A stretch of 64,000 nucleotides of DNA, from the NCBI RefSeq assembly GCF_900199205.1, contig NZ_OBMJ01000001.1, positions 4,219,001 through 4,283,000 on the forward strand, read 5' to 3'. Below, piece after piece: positions 1-8,212 of the stretch (the first letter of the stretch is position 1; every line of letters starts with the position of its first letter). The DNA is from Streptomyces sp. 1331.2 (GTDB lineage Bacteria; Actinomycetota; Actinomycetes; Streptomycetales; Streptomycetaceae). Under the pieces are notes generated by a model. The model saw only the letters and a program-made list of their open reading frames with translations. It had not been told where the DNA came from and did no database searches. The position numbers and the translations under genes were made by a program.

Positions 1-835
1 GCTCAGCTTCGAGGGGGACCGGCACGCCCGGCTGCGCCTCATCCGCGGGGTCAAGAACCGCTACGGCGCCACCGACGAGGTGGGCTGCTTCGAGCTGCAC
101 GACGAGGGCATCGTCGGCCTGGCCGACCCGTCCGGCCTCTTCCTGACCAGGCGTGACAAGCCCGTCCCCGGCACCTGCCTCACCGTCACCCTGGAGGGCA
201 AGCGCCCGCTGGTCGCCGAGGTGCAGGCGCTGATGGTGGATTCGCAGATCCCCTCGCCGCGCCGCACCACCTCGGGCCTGGAGTCGCCGCGGATCGCGAT
301 GATCCTGGCCGTGGTCGAGCGGCACGGCGGGGTGAAGCTCGGCAAGCAGGACATCTACACCGCGACGGTCGGCGGGGTGAAGCTGAGCGAGCCGTCCGCC
401 GACCTCGCGGTCGCGCTCGCGGTGGCCAGCTCCTCCACCGACACCCCGCTGCCCAGCAACCTGGTGGCGATCGGCGAGGTCGGTCTCGCGGGCGAGGTAC
501 GGCGGGTGACGGGTGTGCAGCGGCGGCTGGCCGAGGCGCACCGGCTGGGCTTCACCCATGCCCTGGTCCCGCCGGACCCGGGCAAGGTGCCGCCGGGCAT
601 GAAGGTGGTCGAGGTGGCCGACATCGGTGAGGCGCTGCGGGCGATCCCGGGCCGTCGCCGGGCCGCCGCCAAGCCACGCGGCGAGGCCCGCCCGGAGGCC
701 CGCGGCGATGCTCGTACCGGGCTCCGTGGTGAGGCTCCGTCGGCGCCGCCGGCCCCCCGCTCCGCCCGGGTCGCCGCCTACCCGGAGGACCTGATGGACG
801 GCTGGGAGCCGCTCGACTCCGACGAACTGCGCTGA
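1..835 (+). CDS. radA: DNA repair protein RadA, C-terminal part (5' truncated by window)
   Basis: The reading frame is open from base 2 to the TGA at 833-835, so the upstream part of the gene lies outside the window. The visible protein starts in the RecA-like core and carries the RadA signature KNRYG (family KNRFG), followed by the Lon-protease-like domain (DIYTATVGGVKLSEPSAD). RadA is a RecA-like ATPase that helps process recombination intermediates. The last ~65 residues are an Arg/Pro/Ala-rich tail outside the conserved fold. The N-terminal zinc finger and Walker A would be upstream and are not visible. The gene precedes disA on the same strand, the usual pairing in actinobacteria and Bacillus. 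Confidence 0.95.
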   Translation, partial: LSFEGDRHARLRLIRGVKNRYGATDEVGCFELHDEGIVGLADPSGLFLTRRDKPVPGTCLTVTLEGKRPLVAEVQALMVDSQIPSPRRTTSGLESPRIAMILAVVERHGGVKLGKQDIYTATVGGVKLSEPSADLAVALAVASSSTDTPLPSNLVAIGEVGLAGEVRRVTGVQRRLAEAHRLGFTHALVPPDPGKVPPGMKVVEVADIGEALRAIPGRRRAAAKPRGEARPEARGDARTGLRGEAPSAPPAPRSARVAAYPEDLMDGWEPLDSDELR

Positions 836-864
836 CCCAAGCCCTGCCGCGGCCACACGCAGTT

Positions 865-912
865 AGACTTTCCCCAGTCTCATAGGCCAATAGGCAGTAC
901 CGAGCGGTACTG
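865..912. promoter_or_regulatory. Inverted repeats upstream of disA
   Basis: The 149-bp radA-disA gap contains two small inverted repeats: AGACT-N6-AGTCT (865-880) and CAGTACC-N4-GGTACTG (895-901 and 906-912). They lie 70-120 bp before the disA start, where a promoter would be. They could be operators or a weak radA terminator. No regulator can be named from sequence. Confidence 0.3.
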
Positions 913-984
913 AGCGACAGAGCAACAGACCGCGGACCGGCGCACGGCGCGAGGCGCGCGGCACGGGTCGACCGGAGGAGTCAC

Positions 985-2094
985 GTGGCAGCCAGCGACC
1001 GGGGGGCGGACAAGGCCTCCCGTGAGGAGGCCCTGCTGCGGGCCTCCCTCACCGCCATCGCCCCCGGCACGGCGTTGCGTGACGGCCTGGAGCGGGTCCT
1101 GCGGGCCAACACCGGCGGCCTGATCGTGCTGGGCTTCGACAAGACCGTCGAGTCCCTTTGTACCGGCGGCTTCGTCCTGGACGTCGAGTTCACCGCCACC
1201 CGGCTGCGCGAGCTGTGCAAGCTCGACGGCGCGGTGGTGCTCGACAAGGACATCACCAAGATCGTCCGGGCCGGCGTGCACCTGATGCCGGACTCGACCA
1301 TCCCCACCGACGAGACCGGCACCCGCCACCGCACTGCCGAGCGGGTCAACCGGCAGACCGGCTACCCGGTGGTCGCGGTCTCGCACTCGATGCGGCTGAT
1401 CGCGATGTACGTCAACGGCACCCGCCGGGTGCTGGAGGACTCCACCACCGTGCTGTCCCGCGCCAACCAGGCGCTGGCCACCCTGGAGCGCTACAAGCTG
1501 CGCCTGGACGAGGTGGCGGGCACGCTCTCCGCGCTGGAGATCGAGGACCTGGTGACGGTCCGGGACGTCACCGCCGTGGCCCAGCGCCTGGAGATGGTCC
1601 GGCTGATCGCCACCGAGATCGCCGGCTACGTGCTGGAGCTCGGCATCGACGGCCGCCTGCTCTCGCTGCAGCTGGACGAGCTGATCGCGGGCGTGGAGCC
1701 GGAGCGCGAACTGGTCGCCCGGGACTACTTCCCGGAGCGGGCCGCCAAGAAGGGCCGGACGGTCACCGAGGTGCTGGCCGACCTGGAGGCGCTCACCCAC
1801 GCCGAGCTGCTGGACCTGCAGACCGTCGCCAAGGCGCTCGGCTACTCGGGCACGCCGGAGTCCCTGGACTCCGCCGTCTCGCCGCGCGGCTACCGCCTGC
1901 TGGCGAAGATCCCGCGCCTGCCCAACACGGTGATAGAGCGCCTGGTCGAGCACTTCGGCGGCCTGCAGAAGCTGCTCGCCGCGAGCATCGACGACCTGCA
2001 GACCGTCGAGGGCGTCGGCGAGACCCGCGCCCGCTCGGTCCGCGAGGGCCTGTCCCGCCTTGCCGAATCGTCCATCCTGGAGCGCTACGTCTGA
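985..2094 (+). CDS. disA: DNA integrity scanning diadenylate cyclase DisA
   Basis: DisA makes c-di-AMP from two ATP and scans DNA for damage through its octamer. The N-terminal DAC domain shows DGAVVLD (DGA motif) and RHRTAER (RHR motif), the two substrate-binding motifs. A helical linker follows, and a C-terminal helix-hairpin-helix DNA-binding domain is visible at VEGVGETRARSVREG. Length 369 aa is normal for the family. Start GTG at 985 is preceded by GGAGGAG (975-980). It lies downstream of radA, as in many Gram-positives, and ends in a strong terminator. In Streptomyces c-di-AMP affects osmotic stress and cell-wall hydrolases; no c-di-AMP riboswitch was recognised in this window. Confidence 0.97.
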   Translation: MAASDRGADKASREEALLRASLTAIAPGTALRDGLERVLRANTGGLIVLGFDKTVESLCTGGFVLDVEFTATRLRELCKLDGAVVLDKDITKIVRAGVHLMPDSTIPTDETGTRHRTAERVNRQTGYPVVAVSHSMRLIAMYVNGTRRVLEDSTTVLSRANQALATLERYKLRLDEVAGTLSALEIEDLVTVRDVTAVAQRLEMVRLIATEIAGYVLELGIDGRLLSLQLDELIAGVEPERELVARDYFPERAAKKGRTVTEVLADLEALTHAELLDLQTVAKALGYSGTPESLDSAVSPRGYRLLAKIPRLPNTVIERLVEHFGGLQKLLAASIDDLQTVEGVGETRARSVREGLSRLAESSILERYV

Positions 2095-2140
2095 CCGGAC
2101 GGCAGCTGCGCGGACCGCAGACTGCGGACGGCAGACGTAC

Positions 2141-2177
2141 GGACGGCCCCCGGGGAGTCACTTCCCGGGGGCCGTCC
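2141..2177 (+). terminator. Intrinsic terminator-type hairpin after disA
   Basis: A perfect 14-bp stem (2141-2154 with 2164-2177, arm GGACGGCCCCCGGG) closes a 9-nt loop, 46 bp after the disA stop. As usual in Streptomyces there is no long U tract. Confidence 0.8.
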
Positions 2178-2212
2178 CGCGTTCCGCCCCGGGGCCGTCC
2201 TGCGGAAACACC

Positions 2213-2248
2213 GGAGCCCCCGACCGCCGTGCGGCGATCGGAGGCTCC
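2213..2248 (-). terminator. Terminator hairpin for the minus-strand secreted protein gene
   Basis: Arms 2213-2228 and 2233-2248 pair at 14 of 16 positions around a GTGC loop, just downstream (on the minus strand) of the stop at 2266. With the disA hairpin it insulates the convergent pair. Confidence 0.65.
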
Positions 2249-2265
2249 CAATGCCTGAGCGGCCC

Positions 2266-3174
2266 TCAGCTGTCCAGTCGGATCGAGGTCCGCGCCGAGA
2301 CCTTGTCCCCGGAGAGCCCGGTGAGCTCGGCGAGCACCACGTAGGTGCCGTTGGCCGGCGGCGCCTGGTCGGCGGTGGCGCACTGCGGCTTGCTGCGGCT
2401 GCGGTCCCAGGTGAAGGTCTCGGTCTGGTTGCCGTTGGCCGCCAGCTGCACCCAGATGCTGCCCTTGTCGGCCGGGCAGTCGCCGGAGGACCAGACCCGG
2501 TCGCCGTTGCTGGCGCTCACGGTGATCGCGGAGGCGACCCGGCCGAAGTCCACCCGGCAGTTGGCGCCGGAGGAGTTCTTGACCGTCAGGGCCAGCTTCG
2601 GCTTGTCCTTGGGCTGGTACGAGTTCTGGGTGCCGGCCAGCTCCAGGGCGACCTGCGAGGAGGCGCAGACCGGAAGCGCCATGATCTCGGGCGTGTTGAA
2701 CGCCGGAGCGCCGCCGCCCGACCCGCCGGTACCGCCCGCGCCGCCAGGCCCGCCGGAGCCCGAGCCGCCGGTGCTGCCCGCCGCGCCGCCGGCGCCGCCG
2801 GCCCCGGCGCCCGCCGCCGAGCCGCCGCCCGCGGGAGCGGGGTTGGCGCCGGTGCCGCCGCTCAGGTTGACCTCGGTGCCGCCACTGCCGGCCACCGGAC
2901 CGCCGCCGGGGTTGCTCCCGCCGCCGGTGCCGCCACCGGGGCGCGCCGCGGGGCCGCTCGGCGAGGCGCCGGGCGTGATGGCCTCGGCCGGGGTCTGGGG
3001 CTGGGTGGGAACGGCCTGGGCGGCCTTGCTCGGTGAGCCGCCGTCACCGCCCTGATCGGTCATCAGCCAGGCGATCAGGGCGACGACCGCCGCGACGGCG
3101 GCGAGCACGACGACGCGCCGACGCCAGTAGATCGAGGCCGGCAGCGGTCCCACGGGTTGACGCAGAGAGGGCAC
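2266..3174 (-). CDS. Membrane-anchored extracellular protein with BsuPI-like beta-sandwich domain
   Basis: This is not a named family I can place with certainty. The protein (about 302 aa) has an N-terminal hydrophobic helix after basic residues (IYWRRRVVVLAAVAAVVALI), then a long Gly/Ala/Ser/Pro-rich linker, then a C-terminal domain of ~130 residues. That domain has an odd-spaced hydrophobic pattern, paired Cys, and VWSSGDC...FTWDRS, resembling BsuPI/Ig-like proteinase-inhibitor folds. GTG at 3174 is preferred; an in-frame TTG at 3180 would add two residues. It is probably exposed outside the membrane, and its role is unknown. It sits between disA and mutY, a position conserved in Streptomyces from memory. 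Confidence 0.75.
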   Translation of the reverse strand: MPSLRQPVGPLPASIYWRRRVVVLAAVAAVVALIAWLMTDQGGDGGSPSKAAQAVPTQPQTPAEAITPGASPSGPAARPGGGTGGGSNPGGGPVAGSGGTEVNLSGGTGANPAPAGGGSAAGAGAGGAGGAAGSTGGSGSGGPGGAGGTGGSGGGAPAFNTPEIMALPVCASSQVALELAGTQNSYQPKDKPKLALTVKNSSGANCRVDFGRVASAITVSASNGDRVWSSGDCPADKGSIWVQLAANGNQTETFTWDRSRSKPQCATADQAPPANGTYVVLAELTGLSGDKVSARTSIRLDS

Positions 3175-3322
3175 GACCAAACTCTACGAGACTGTGTGTG
3201 GCGATTGACTCACCAACACCGCACAGTCGCCCCTTCCTTCACATGATCCGCCATTTGATCCGTTCGAGGGAGCCCCGGGAGGTCGATTTCCGGGGACGCC
3301 CCGAAGGATCCGGAGGAATCTC

Positions 3323-3355
3323 CTCCCCTTCGACTCCCCTTCGACTCCCCTTCGG
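3323..3355 (+). repeat. Three tandem 11-bp direct repeats upstream of mutY
   Basis: CTCCCCTTCGA occurs at 3323-3333 and 3334-3344, and CTCCCCTTCGG at 3345-3355, exactly one helical turn apart, ending 33 bp before the mutY start. Direct repeats at 11-bp spacing are a typical layout for cooperative activator binding (PhoP boxes use this spacing, but this sequence does not match the PHO consensus). Confidence 0.7.
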
Positions 3356-3388
3356 CCGGGTCGGAGGGCGTGGGAGGATCGAAGGGCC

Positions 3389-4327
3389 ATGACTGCCATC
3401 ACCGCCACCGCCACCACTGCCGCCGCTCCCACCGACGACGCCCGGCTGCCGCTGCCCCTGCCGCTGTTCCACTCGACCGTCCTGGACTGGTACGAGGCGA
3501 GCAAGCGCGACCTGCCCTGGCGGGGCCCCGACGCGACGCCCTGGGCCGTCATGGTGAGCGAGTTCATGCTCCAGCAGACCCCCGTCAAGCGGGTGCTGCC
3601 CGCCTGGGAGGCCTGGCTGACCCGCTGGCCGACCCCGGCCGACCTCGCCGCCGAGGCGCCCGGCGAGGCGGTCCGGATGTGGGGCCGGCTGGGCTACCCG
3701 CGCCGCGCCCTGCGGTTGCACGCGGCCGCCGTGGCGATCACCGAGGAGCACGGCGGCGAGGTCCCGGACGACCACGCCACCCTGCTCTCGCTGCCCGGGG
3801 TGGGGGAGTACACCGCCGCGGCCGTCGCGTCCTTCGCCTTCCGCCAGCGCCACGTGGTGCTGGACACCAACGTCCGCCGGGTGTTCGCCCGCGCGGTGAC
3901 CGGCGTCGAATACCCGGCGCAGGCCACTACCGCCGCCGAGCGCCGCACCGCCACCGCCCTGCTCCCCGACGACGCCGAGACGGCCGCCACCTGGGCGGTC
4001 GGCGTGATGGAGCTGGGCGCGCTGGTCTGCACCGCGCGCGGCCCGGAGTGCGGGGAGTGCCCGCTGTTCGCCGGCTGCGCCTGGCAGCGGGCCGGCCGCC
4101 CGCCGTACGAGGGCCCGGCCCGGCGCGGCCAGTCCTACGAGGGAACGGACCGCCAGGTGCGCGGCAAGCTGCTCGCGGTGCTGCGCGAGGCGCACGGCAC
4201 GGTGCCGCAGGCCCGGCTGGACGCGGTCTGGCCGGACGCGGTGCAGCGGGCCCGGGCCCTGGACGGCCTGGTGGCGGACGGCCTGGTCGAGCCGGTCGAG
4301 CAGGGCGTCTACCGGCTGCCGCAGTAA
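3389..4327 (+). CDS. mutY: A/G-specific adenine DNA glycosylase MutY
   Basis: MutY removes adenine mispaired with 8-oxoguanine in base excision repair. The catalytic Glu region is SEFMLQQTPV. The helix-hairpin-helix is LPGVGEYTAAAVASFAF, the catalytic Asp lies in LDTNVRRVFAR, and the [4Fe-4S] ligands follow the C-X6-C-X2-C-X5-C spacing (CTARGPECGECPLFAGC). At 312 aa it is shorter than E. coli MutY, and the C-terminal NUDIX-like domain is reduced to a winged-helix-like tail, common in actinobacterial forms. ATG at 3389 has GGGAGGA upstream. It is divergent from the anchored protein gene, with an 11-bp repeat cluster between them. Confidence 0.95.
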   Translation: MTAITATATTAAAPTDDARLPLPLPLFHSTVLDWYEASKRDLPWRGPDATPWAVMVSEFMLQQTPVKRVLPAWEAWLTRWPTPADLAAEAPGEAVRMWGRLGYPRRALRLHAAAVAITEEHGGEVPDDHATLLSLPGVGEYTAAAVASFAFRQRHVVLDTNVRRVFARAVTGVEYPAQATTAAERRTATALLPDDAETAATWAVGVMELGALVCTARGPECGECPLFAGCAWQRAGRPPYEGPARRGQSYEGTDRQVRGKLLAVLREAHGTVPQARLDAVWPDAVQRARALDGLVADGLVEPVEQGVYRLPQ

Positions 4328-4332
4328 GGCCG

Positions 4333-4367
4333 AGCGCCCCCGGGAGGACGAACCTCCCGGGGGCGCT
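4333..4367. terminator. Bidirectional terminator between mutY and the MFS gene
   Basis: A perfect 15-bp stem (4333-4347 with 4353-4367, arm AGCGCCCCCGGGAGG) has a 5-nt loop. It lies between two convergent genes, so it can serve both. Confidence 0.85.
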
Positions 4368-4387
4368 GCGGTCGTACGGGCGGACTG

Positions 4388-5983
4388 TCAGACGGCCGCC
4401 GCCTCCAGCGAGGACTCGGTCGGCTTCTCGCCCTTGCCCGTCCCGCGCAGCGGCACCTCGCGCAGGAACAGCGCGGCGGCGATGGCGATCACGGCGACCC
4501 CGGCGCCCCACAGGAAGACGGTGTGCATGCCGTTGGACACCGCGTGGTGGTAGGCGTCCTGGATGTTCGCGGGCAGCTGGCGCAGGGCGGCCGGGCTCAT
4601 CTGGCCCGGGTCCTTGACCCCGCCGCCCGACGCGGCCTGCTCGCCGAGCTTCTCCTTCATGGTCTCGGTCACCCGGTTGTTGAACAGCGCGCCGAACAGC
4701 GCGACGCCGAAGGAGCCGCCGATGGTGCGGAACAGGGTGGCGGTGGAGCTGGCCACGCCCATGTCCTTGAGCTCGACGCTGTTCTGCGCGACCAGCATGG
4801 TGATCTGCATCAGGAAGCCCATGCCGGCGCCGAGCACGACCATCCAGCAGGCCGAGGTGAAGCTGCTGGTCTCGGTGCCCATCGTGGAGAGCAGGATCAG
4901 GCCGCCGGCCATCACGAGGGTGCCGATGATCGGGAAGATCCGGTACTTGCCGGTCTTGGTGACGGCCTGGCCGACCACCAGCGAGACGACCAGCATGCCG
5001 AACATCATCGGCATCAGCAGCAGGCCGGAGTTGGTCGCCGAGGCGCCCTGGACGATCTGCTGGTAGAGCGGCAGGAAGACGGTCGAGCCGAACATCACGA
5101 AGCCGACGATGAAGCCGATGATCGAGACCAGGGTGAAGTTCAGGTTCTTGAACAGGCTGAGCGGGAGCATCGGCTCCTCGACCCGCTGCTCCACGTAGCA
5201 GAAGGCGATCAGCGAGGCGGCGGAGAGTGCGGCCAGGCCGAGGATCTCCTTGGAGCCCCAGGCGTACTGCTGGCCGCCCCAGGTGGTGATCAGCACGAGC
5301 GAGGTGATGCCGACGGTGAGCAGGATCGCGCCCAGGTAGTCAATCTTGGCGGTGCTGCGGACCTTCGGCAGCTTCAGCGTGACGATGACGACGGCGAGCG
5401 CGACCACGCCGAGCGGCAGGTTGATGTAGAAGGTCCAGTGCCAGCTCAGGTGGTCGGTGATGAAGCCGCCGACCAGCGGGCCGCCGATGGTGGCGAGGGC
5501 CATCACCGCGGCGAACATCCCCTGGTACTTGCCGCGCTCACGCGGCGGGACGAGCGCACCCATGATCGACATGACGCCGACCATCAGACCGCCGGCGCCC
5601 AGGCCCTGGAGGGCGCGGAAGCCGATCAGCTCGTTCATGGTCTGCGACAGGCCGGACAGCGCCGAGCCCACCAGGAAGATCACGATCGAGGTGAGGAAGG
5701 TCCCCTTGCGGCCGTACATGTCGCCGAGCTTGCCCCAGATCGGGGTGGAGGCGGCGGTCGCCAGGGTGTAGGCGGTGACCACCCAGGACAGGTGCTCGGC
5801 GCCGCCCAGGTCGCCGACGATGGTCGGCATCGCGGTGCCGACGATCAGGTTGTCGAGCATGGCCAGCAGCATGGTGACGACCAGGCCGATCATCACGAGG
5901 CGGATCTCGCGGGGTGACCGCGGCTGCTCCTCCTCGGCCGTCTTCTCCTCCGGTACCGGGCCGGTGGTCTTGGGCTGTGACAT
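4388..5983 (-). CDS. DHA2-family (14-TM) MFS multidrug exporter
   Basis: A proton-coupled drug exporter of the EmrB/QacA type in the cytoplasmic membrane. The 531-aa protein has about 14 hydrophobic segments. Visible motifs are LDNLIVGTAMPTIVGDLGG at the end of helix 1, WGKLGDMYGRKG (motif A), and GGPLVGGFITD (motif C, antiporter signature). ATG at 5983 (MSQPKTTG) is chosen over an upstream in-frame extension to 6079, because that extension would run through the operator region. GGGAG lies about 10 nt upstream. It is divergent from a TetR regulator gene, whose probable operator pair lies in the shared promoter region. The substrate cannot be told from sequence. Confidence 0.93.
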   Translation of the reverse strand: MSQPKTTGPVPEEKTAEEEQPRSPREIRLVMIGLVVTMLLAMLDNLIVGTAMPTIVGDLGGAEHLSWVVTAYTLATAASTPIWGKLGDMYGRKGTFLTSIVIFLVGSALSGLSQTMNELIGFRALQGLGAGGLMVGVMSIMGALVPPRERGKYQGMFAAVMALATIGGPLVGGFITDHLSWHWTFYINLPLGVVALAVVIVTLKLPKVRSTAKIDYLGAILLTVGITSLVLITTWGGQQYAWGSKEILGLAALSAASLIAFCYVEQRVEEPMLPLSLFKNLNFTLVSIIGFIVGFVMFGSTVFLPLYQQIVQGASATNSGLLLMPMMFGMLVVSLVVGQAVTKTGKYRIFPIIGTLVMAGGLILLSTMGTETSSFTSACWMVVLGAGMGFLMQITMLVAQNSVELKDMGVASSTATLFRTIGGSFGVALFGALFNNRVTETMKEKLGEQAASGGGVKDPGQMSPAALRQLPANIQDAYHHAVSNGMHTVFLWGAGVAVIAIAAALFLREVPLRGTGKGEKPTESSLEAAAV

Positions 5984-6044
5984 GAGGTGGGGTCTCCCGG
6001 AGGGGTGGTTCGGATGGAGCGTCGGGCCGTGCGGCGGCTCACTT

Positions 6045-6109
6045 ACTTGTCGCCCGGCTAGTTTATCGATCGTCGGCACGGTAAGTTGTCCACTAGCCGG
6101 TCGTCAAGC
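6045..6109. promoter_or_regulatory. Paired TetR-type operator between exporter and regulator genes
   Basis: Two 18-bp sites in opposite orientation match at 15 of 18 positions: 6045-6062 on the plus strand (ACTTGTCGCCCGGCTAGT) and 6092-6109 on the minus strand (GCTTGACGACCGGCTAGT). Each is itself an imperfect palindrome (ACTNGNCG...), the usual size for a TetR-dimer site. The pair covers the divergent promoter region, so binding could shut off both genes. Confidence 0.65.
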
Positions 6110-6205
6110 CAGTTTTCCGAGCGGCCCCCTGGGCAGGGAGAATGTTGCCCGGGCGGACACCACCGGGAGTCCGCAGCAGTCACCGACGCAGTCATGAGGC
6201 AGGCC

Positions 6206-6862
6206 ATGGGCACTCCGCACAGCCCCCGCAGCGACACCCGGGCTCGCATCATCGAGGTGTCGCTGGAGCTCTTCTCCGAGCAGGGCTACGAGCAGACCTC
6301 ACTGCGCGAGATCGCCGACCGCCTGGGCGTGACCAAGGCCGCGCTGTACTACCACTTCAAGACCAAGGACGACATCGTCCTGGGCATCGTCGAGCGGATG
6401 GCCGCGCCGATCGACGAGACCATCGCGTGGGGCCGCACGCAGGCCTGGAGCCCGGAGATGCGCGACGAGCTGATCCGCCGCTTCGCGGACGGGATGGCCG
6501 AGCGGGCCCCGCTGCTGCGCTTCTTCCACGAGAACCAGCCCGCCCTGCGCGAGTCCCCGGCGGGGCTCGCCTTCCGGGAGCGGATCATCACCATGATGCA
6601 GCTGGTGCACGGGCCGCAGGCGAGCTTCCAGGACCGGCTGCGCGCCGCGATGACGCTGTTCACCATCCACTCGTCGATGTTCCTGCTCCAGCAGGACGCC
6701 AAGGACTGCGACCGGCCCGAGAACGTGTGGGGCGAGAAGCCGCCGGTGGCCGACCTGGACGAGGCGCTGGAGGCCGCCCGGACGGTCGCACTGGAGGTCG
6801 GCGGCCGGATCACCCACCCGGCACCGCCCGCGCCCCCCGCGCCGGCCCCCGCCCGGCCGTGA
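6206..6862 (+). CDS. TetR/AcrR-family transcriptional regulator
   Basis: Likely repressor of the divergent DHA2 exporter and of itself. The N-terminal HTH is canonical for the family: ARIIEVSLELFSEQGYEQTS, then LREIADRLGVTKAALYYHFK, then TKDDIVLGIVER. The C-terminal ligand domain (about 150 aa) is variable, and the tail is Pro/Ala-rich. ATG at 6206 gives 218 aa, normal for TetR proteins; in-frame ATG at 6194 is an alternative, and longer versions would begin inside the operator region. It ends 7 bp before the convergent peptidase gene, with no hairpin between. Confidence 0.92.
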   Translation: MGTPHSPRSDTRARIIEVSLELFSEQGYEQTSLREIADRLGVTKAALYYHFKTKDDIVLGIVERMAAPIDETIAWGRTQAWSPEMRDELIRRFADGMAERAPLLRFFHENQPALRESPAGLAFRERIITMMQLVHGPQASFQDRLRAAMTLFTIHSSMFLLQQDAKDCDRPENVWGEKPPVADLDEALEAARTVALEVGGRITHPAPPAPPAPAPARP

Positions 6863-6869
6863 GGGCCGG

Positions 6870-7790
6870 TCAGAAGTCCGTGACGCCGTGCCCGGCGAGG
6901 TACGCGATCGGGTCGACCACCGCGCCGTAGCGGTTGCTGGTGCGGATCTCGAAGTGCAGGTGCGGCCCGGTCGAGTTGCCGGTGCTCCCGGACAGCCCGA
7001 TCCGCTGGCCGGCCGCGACCTGCTGGCCCGCCGAGACCGTCAGCGAGGACAGGTGCGCGTACTGCGCGAAGTGCCCGTCCGCGAGCCGCAGCACGACCTC
7101 CTTGCCGTACGCGCCGTCCCAACCGGCCGAGACCACGGTCGCGTTGCCGACCGCCAGCAGCGGCGTGCCCGGGGAGATCGCGAAGTCCACCCCGGTGTGG
7201 TACCCGGCCGCGTAGCTGCGGTTGGCCACCCCGTACGGGTTGGTGGTCGGCGCGTCCGGCACCGGCGCCGACCACTCGGGTGCGGGCGCCGGCTCCGCTT
7301 CGGGCGCCGGCTCGGCGGCCGGCCCGGGCTCGGGCTCCGGGGCCGGGGCGGGTGCTTCGAGCGGCAGCAGGTTGGCCGCCACCGCCACGAACTGCTGGGC
7401 CGACTCGCCGTCCTCGGGCAGCTTGTACGGGCTGGGCCCGGCGACCTGGACCAGCCCCGGGTCGGGCACCTCCGCCCGCGGCGCGGTGAAGGCCGAGCTG
7501 CCCGGCGTGGTGGGCAGCACGGTCTGCGCCGAGGCGCTGCCGGGCGTGGCCGCCAGCAGGACGCCGGCGAGCAGCGCGACGGCCGCCCCGGCCGAGACCA
7601 GTGCGTGGTCGTGCTCGGAGCGCTGGCGGCTGCCCGGCAGCGTGGTGTGCCGGGGTGCGGCGAGCGCGCGCAGCGGCGCGGCGTGGGCGCGGACGGCGTG
7701 GCCGAGCCGGGGCTGCCAGGCTGCCGCCCGGGCCGCCGTGCGGGCGGCGAGCCGGCGCAGGGCCGGCCCCGGGTGCGGGACGTCGGACAT
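6870..7790 (-). CDS. Secreted M23-family (LytM) peptidoglycan endopeptidase
   Basis: A zinc metallopeptidase of the cell envelope that cuts peptide cross-links. The C-terminal domain has the two zinc motifs YHTGVD (HxxxD) and HLHFE (HxH). Upstream come a basic N-terminus, a hydrophobic segment (SAGAAVALLAGVLLAATPGSA) that acts as signal or anchor, and a Pro/Ala/Glu-rich linker of repeated PEPE/APAPE units. ATG at 7790 (MSDVPHPG) gives 306 aa. It overlaps no neighbour and converges on the TetR gene. Streptomyces M23 genes are often under c-di-AMP riboswitch control; I could not find that motif in its 5' region. Confidence 0.9.
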   Translation of the reverse strand: MSDVPHPGPALRRLAARTAARAAAWQPRLGHAVRAHAAPLRALAAPRHTTLPGSRQRSEHDHALVSAGAAVALLAGVLLAATPGSASAQTVLPTTPGSSAFTAPRAEVPDPGLVQVAGPSPYKLPEDGESAQQFVAVAANLLPLEAPAPAPEPEPGPAAEPAPEAEPAPAPEWSAPVPDAPTTNPYGVANRSYAAGYHTGVDFAISPGTPLLAVGNATVVSAGWDGAYGKEVVLRLADGHFAQYAHLSSLTVSAGQQVAAGQRIGLSGSTGNSTGPHLHFEIRTSNRYGAVVDPIAYLAGHGVTDF

Positions 7791-8119
7791 CGGTGGCCGT
7801 ACCTCACGGGTCGTACGAGGGCAGCACGAAGGGCCCGGTTCGGGCGCGTGCTGAGCGGGGGACCACTCAGGTGTAACGGTCACCGGGCGGAGTCCCAAAC
7901 GCGGTGACGTACTACGGCGTGTAGTCGGCGGGGCGCCGGAGATTCAAGCCGACGGAGCAATGATCATGAAATCCGATCGCCCCGCCCGCGCCCGGCCGGC
8001 TCGCCCGCCCCCGGCCCCGCTACTACCGCCGGTCGTACCGCGCCGCCGGCCTGTGACCAGCACCACCCGCCGCCGGGGTTTGCCGGTCTGCTCCGGCCTC
8101 GGCGGGAGCGGCGCAAAAG
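7791..8119. other. Intergenic region upstream of the M23 peptidase gene
   Basis: About 330 bp hold the M23 gene's promoter and leader on the minus strand. I see no clear -10/-35 pair, riboswitch or coding frame here. A short open frame around 7960-8346 has no family-like features and crosses the terminator. Confidence 0.5.
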
Positions 8120-8160
8120 CGTCCGGCCCGCCCCCGCGCGGTGCGGGGACGGGCCGGACG
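8120..8160 (-). terminator. Terminator for the M6 protease gene
   Basis: Stem arms 8120-8137 and 8143-8160 pair at 17 of 18 positions around a 5-nt loop, about 50 bp past the stop codon of the minus-strand protease gene. Confidence 0.8.
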
Positions 8161-8212
8161 TGGAGTCGTTCAGAGCTGCCTGGTCACAGGCCGATCGCTA
8201 CTGCCGGTGCGA

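Noticed and set aside
7791..8119. c-di-AMP (ydaO-type) riboswitch upstream of the M23 peptidase gene
   Set aside because: Expected from biology, since disA is present and M23 genes are common targets, but I could not match the conserved core on the minus strand. A covariance search (RF00379) would decide.
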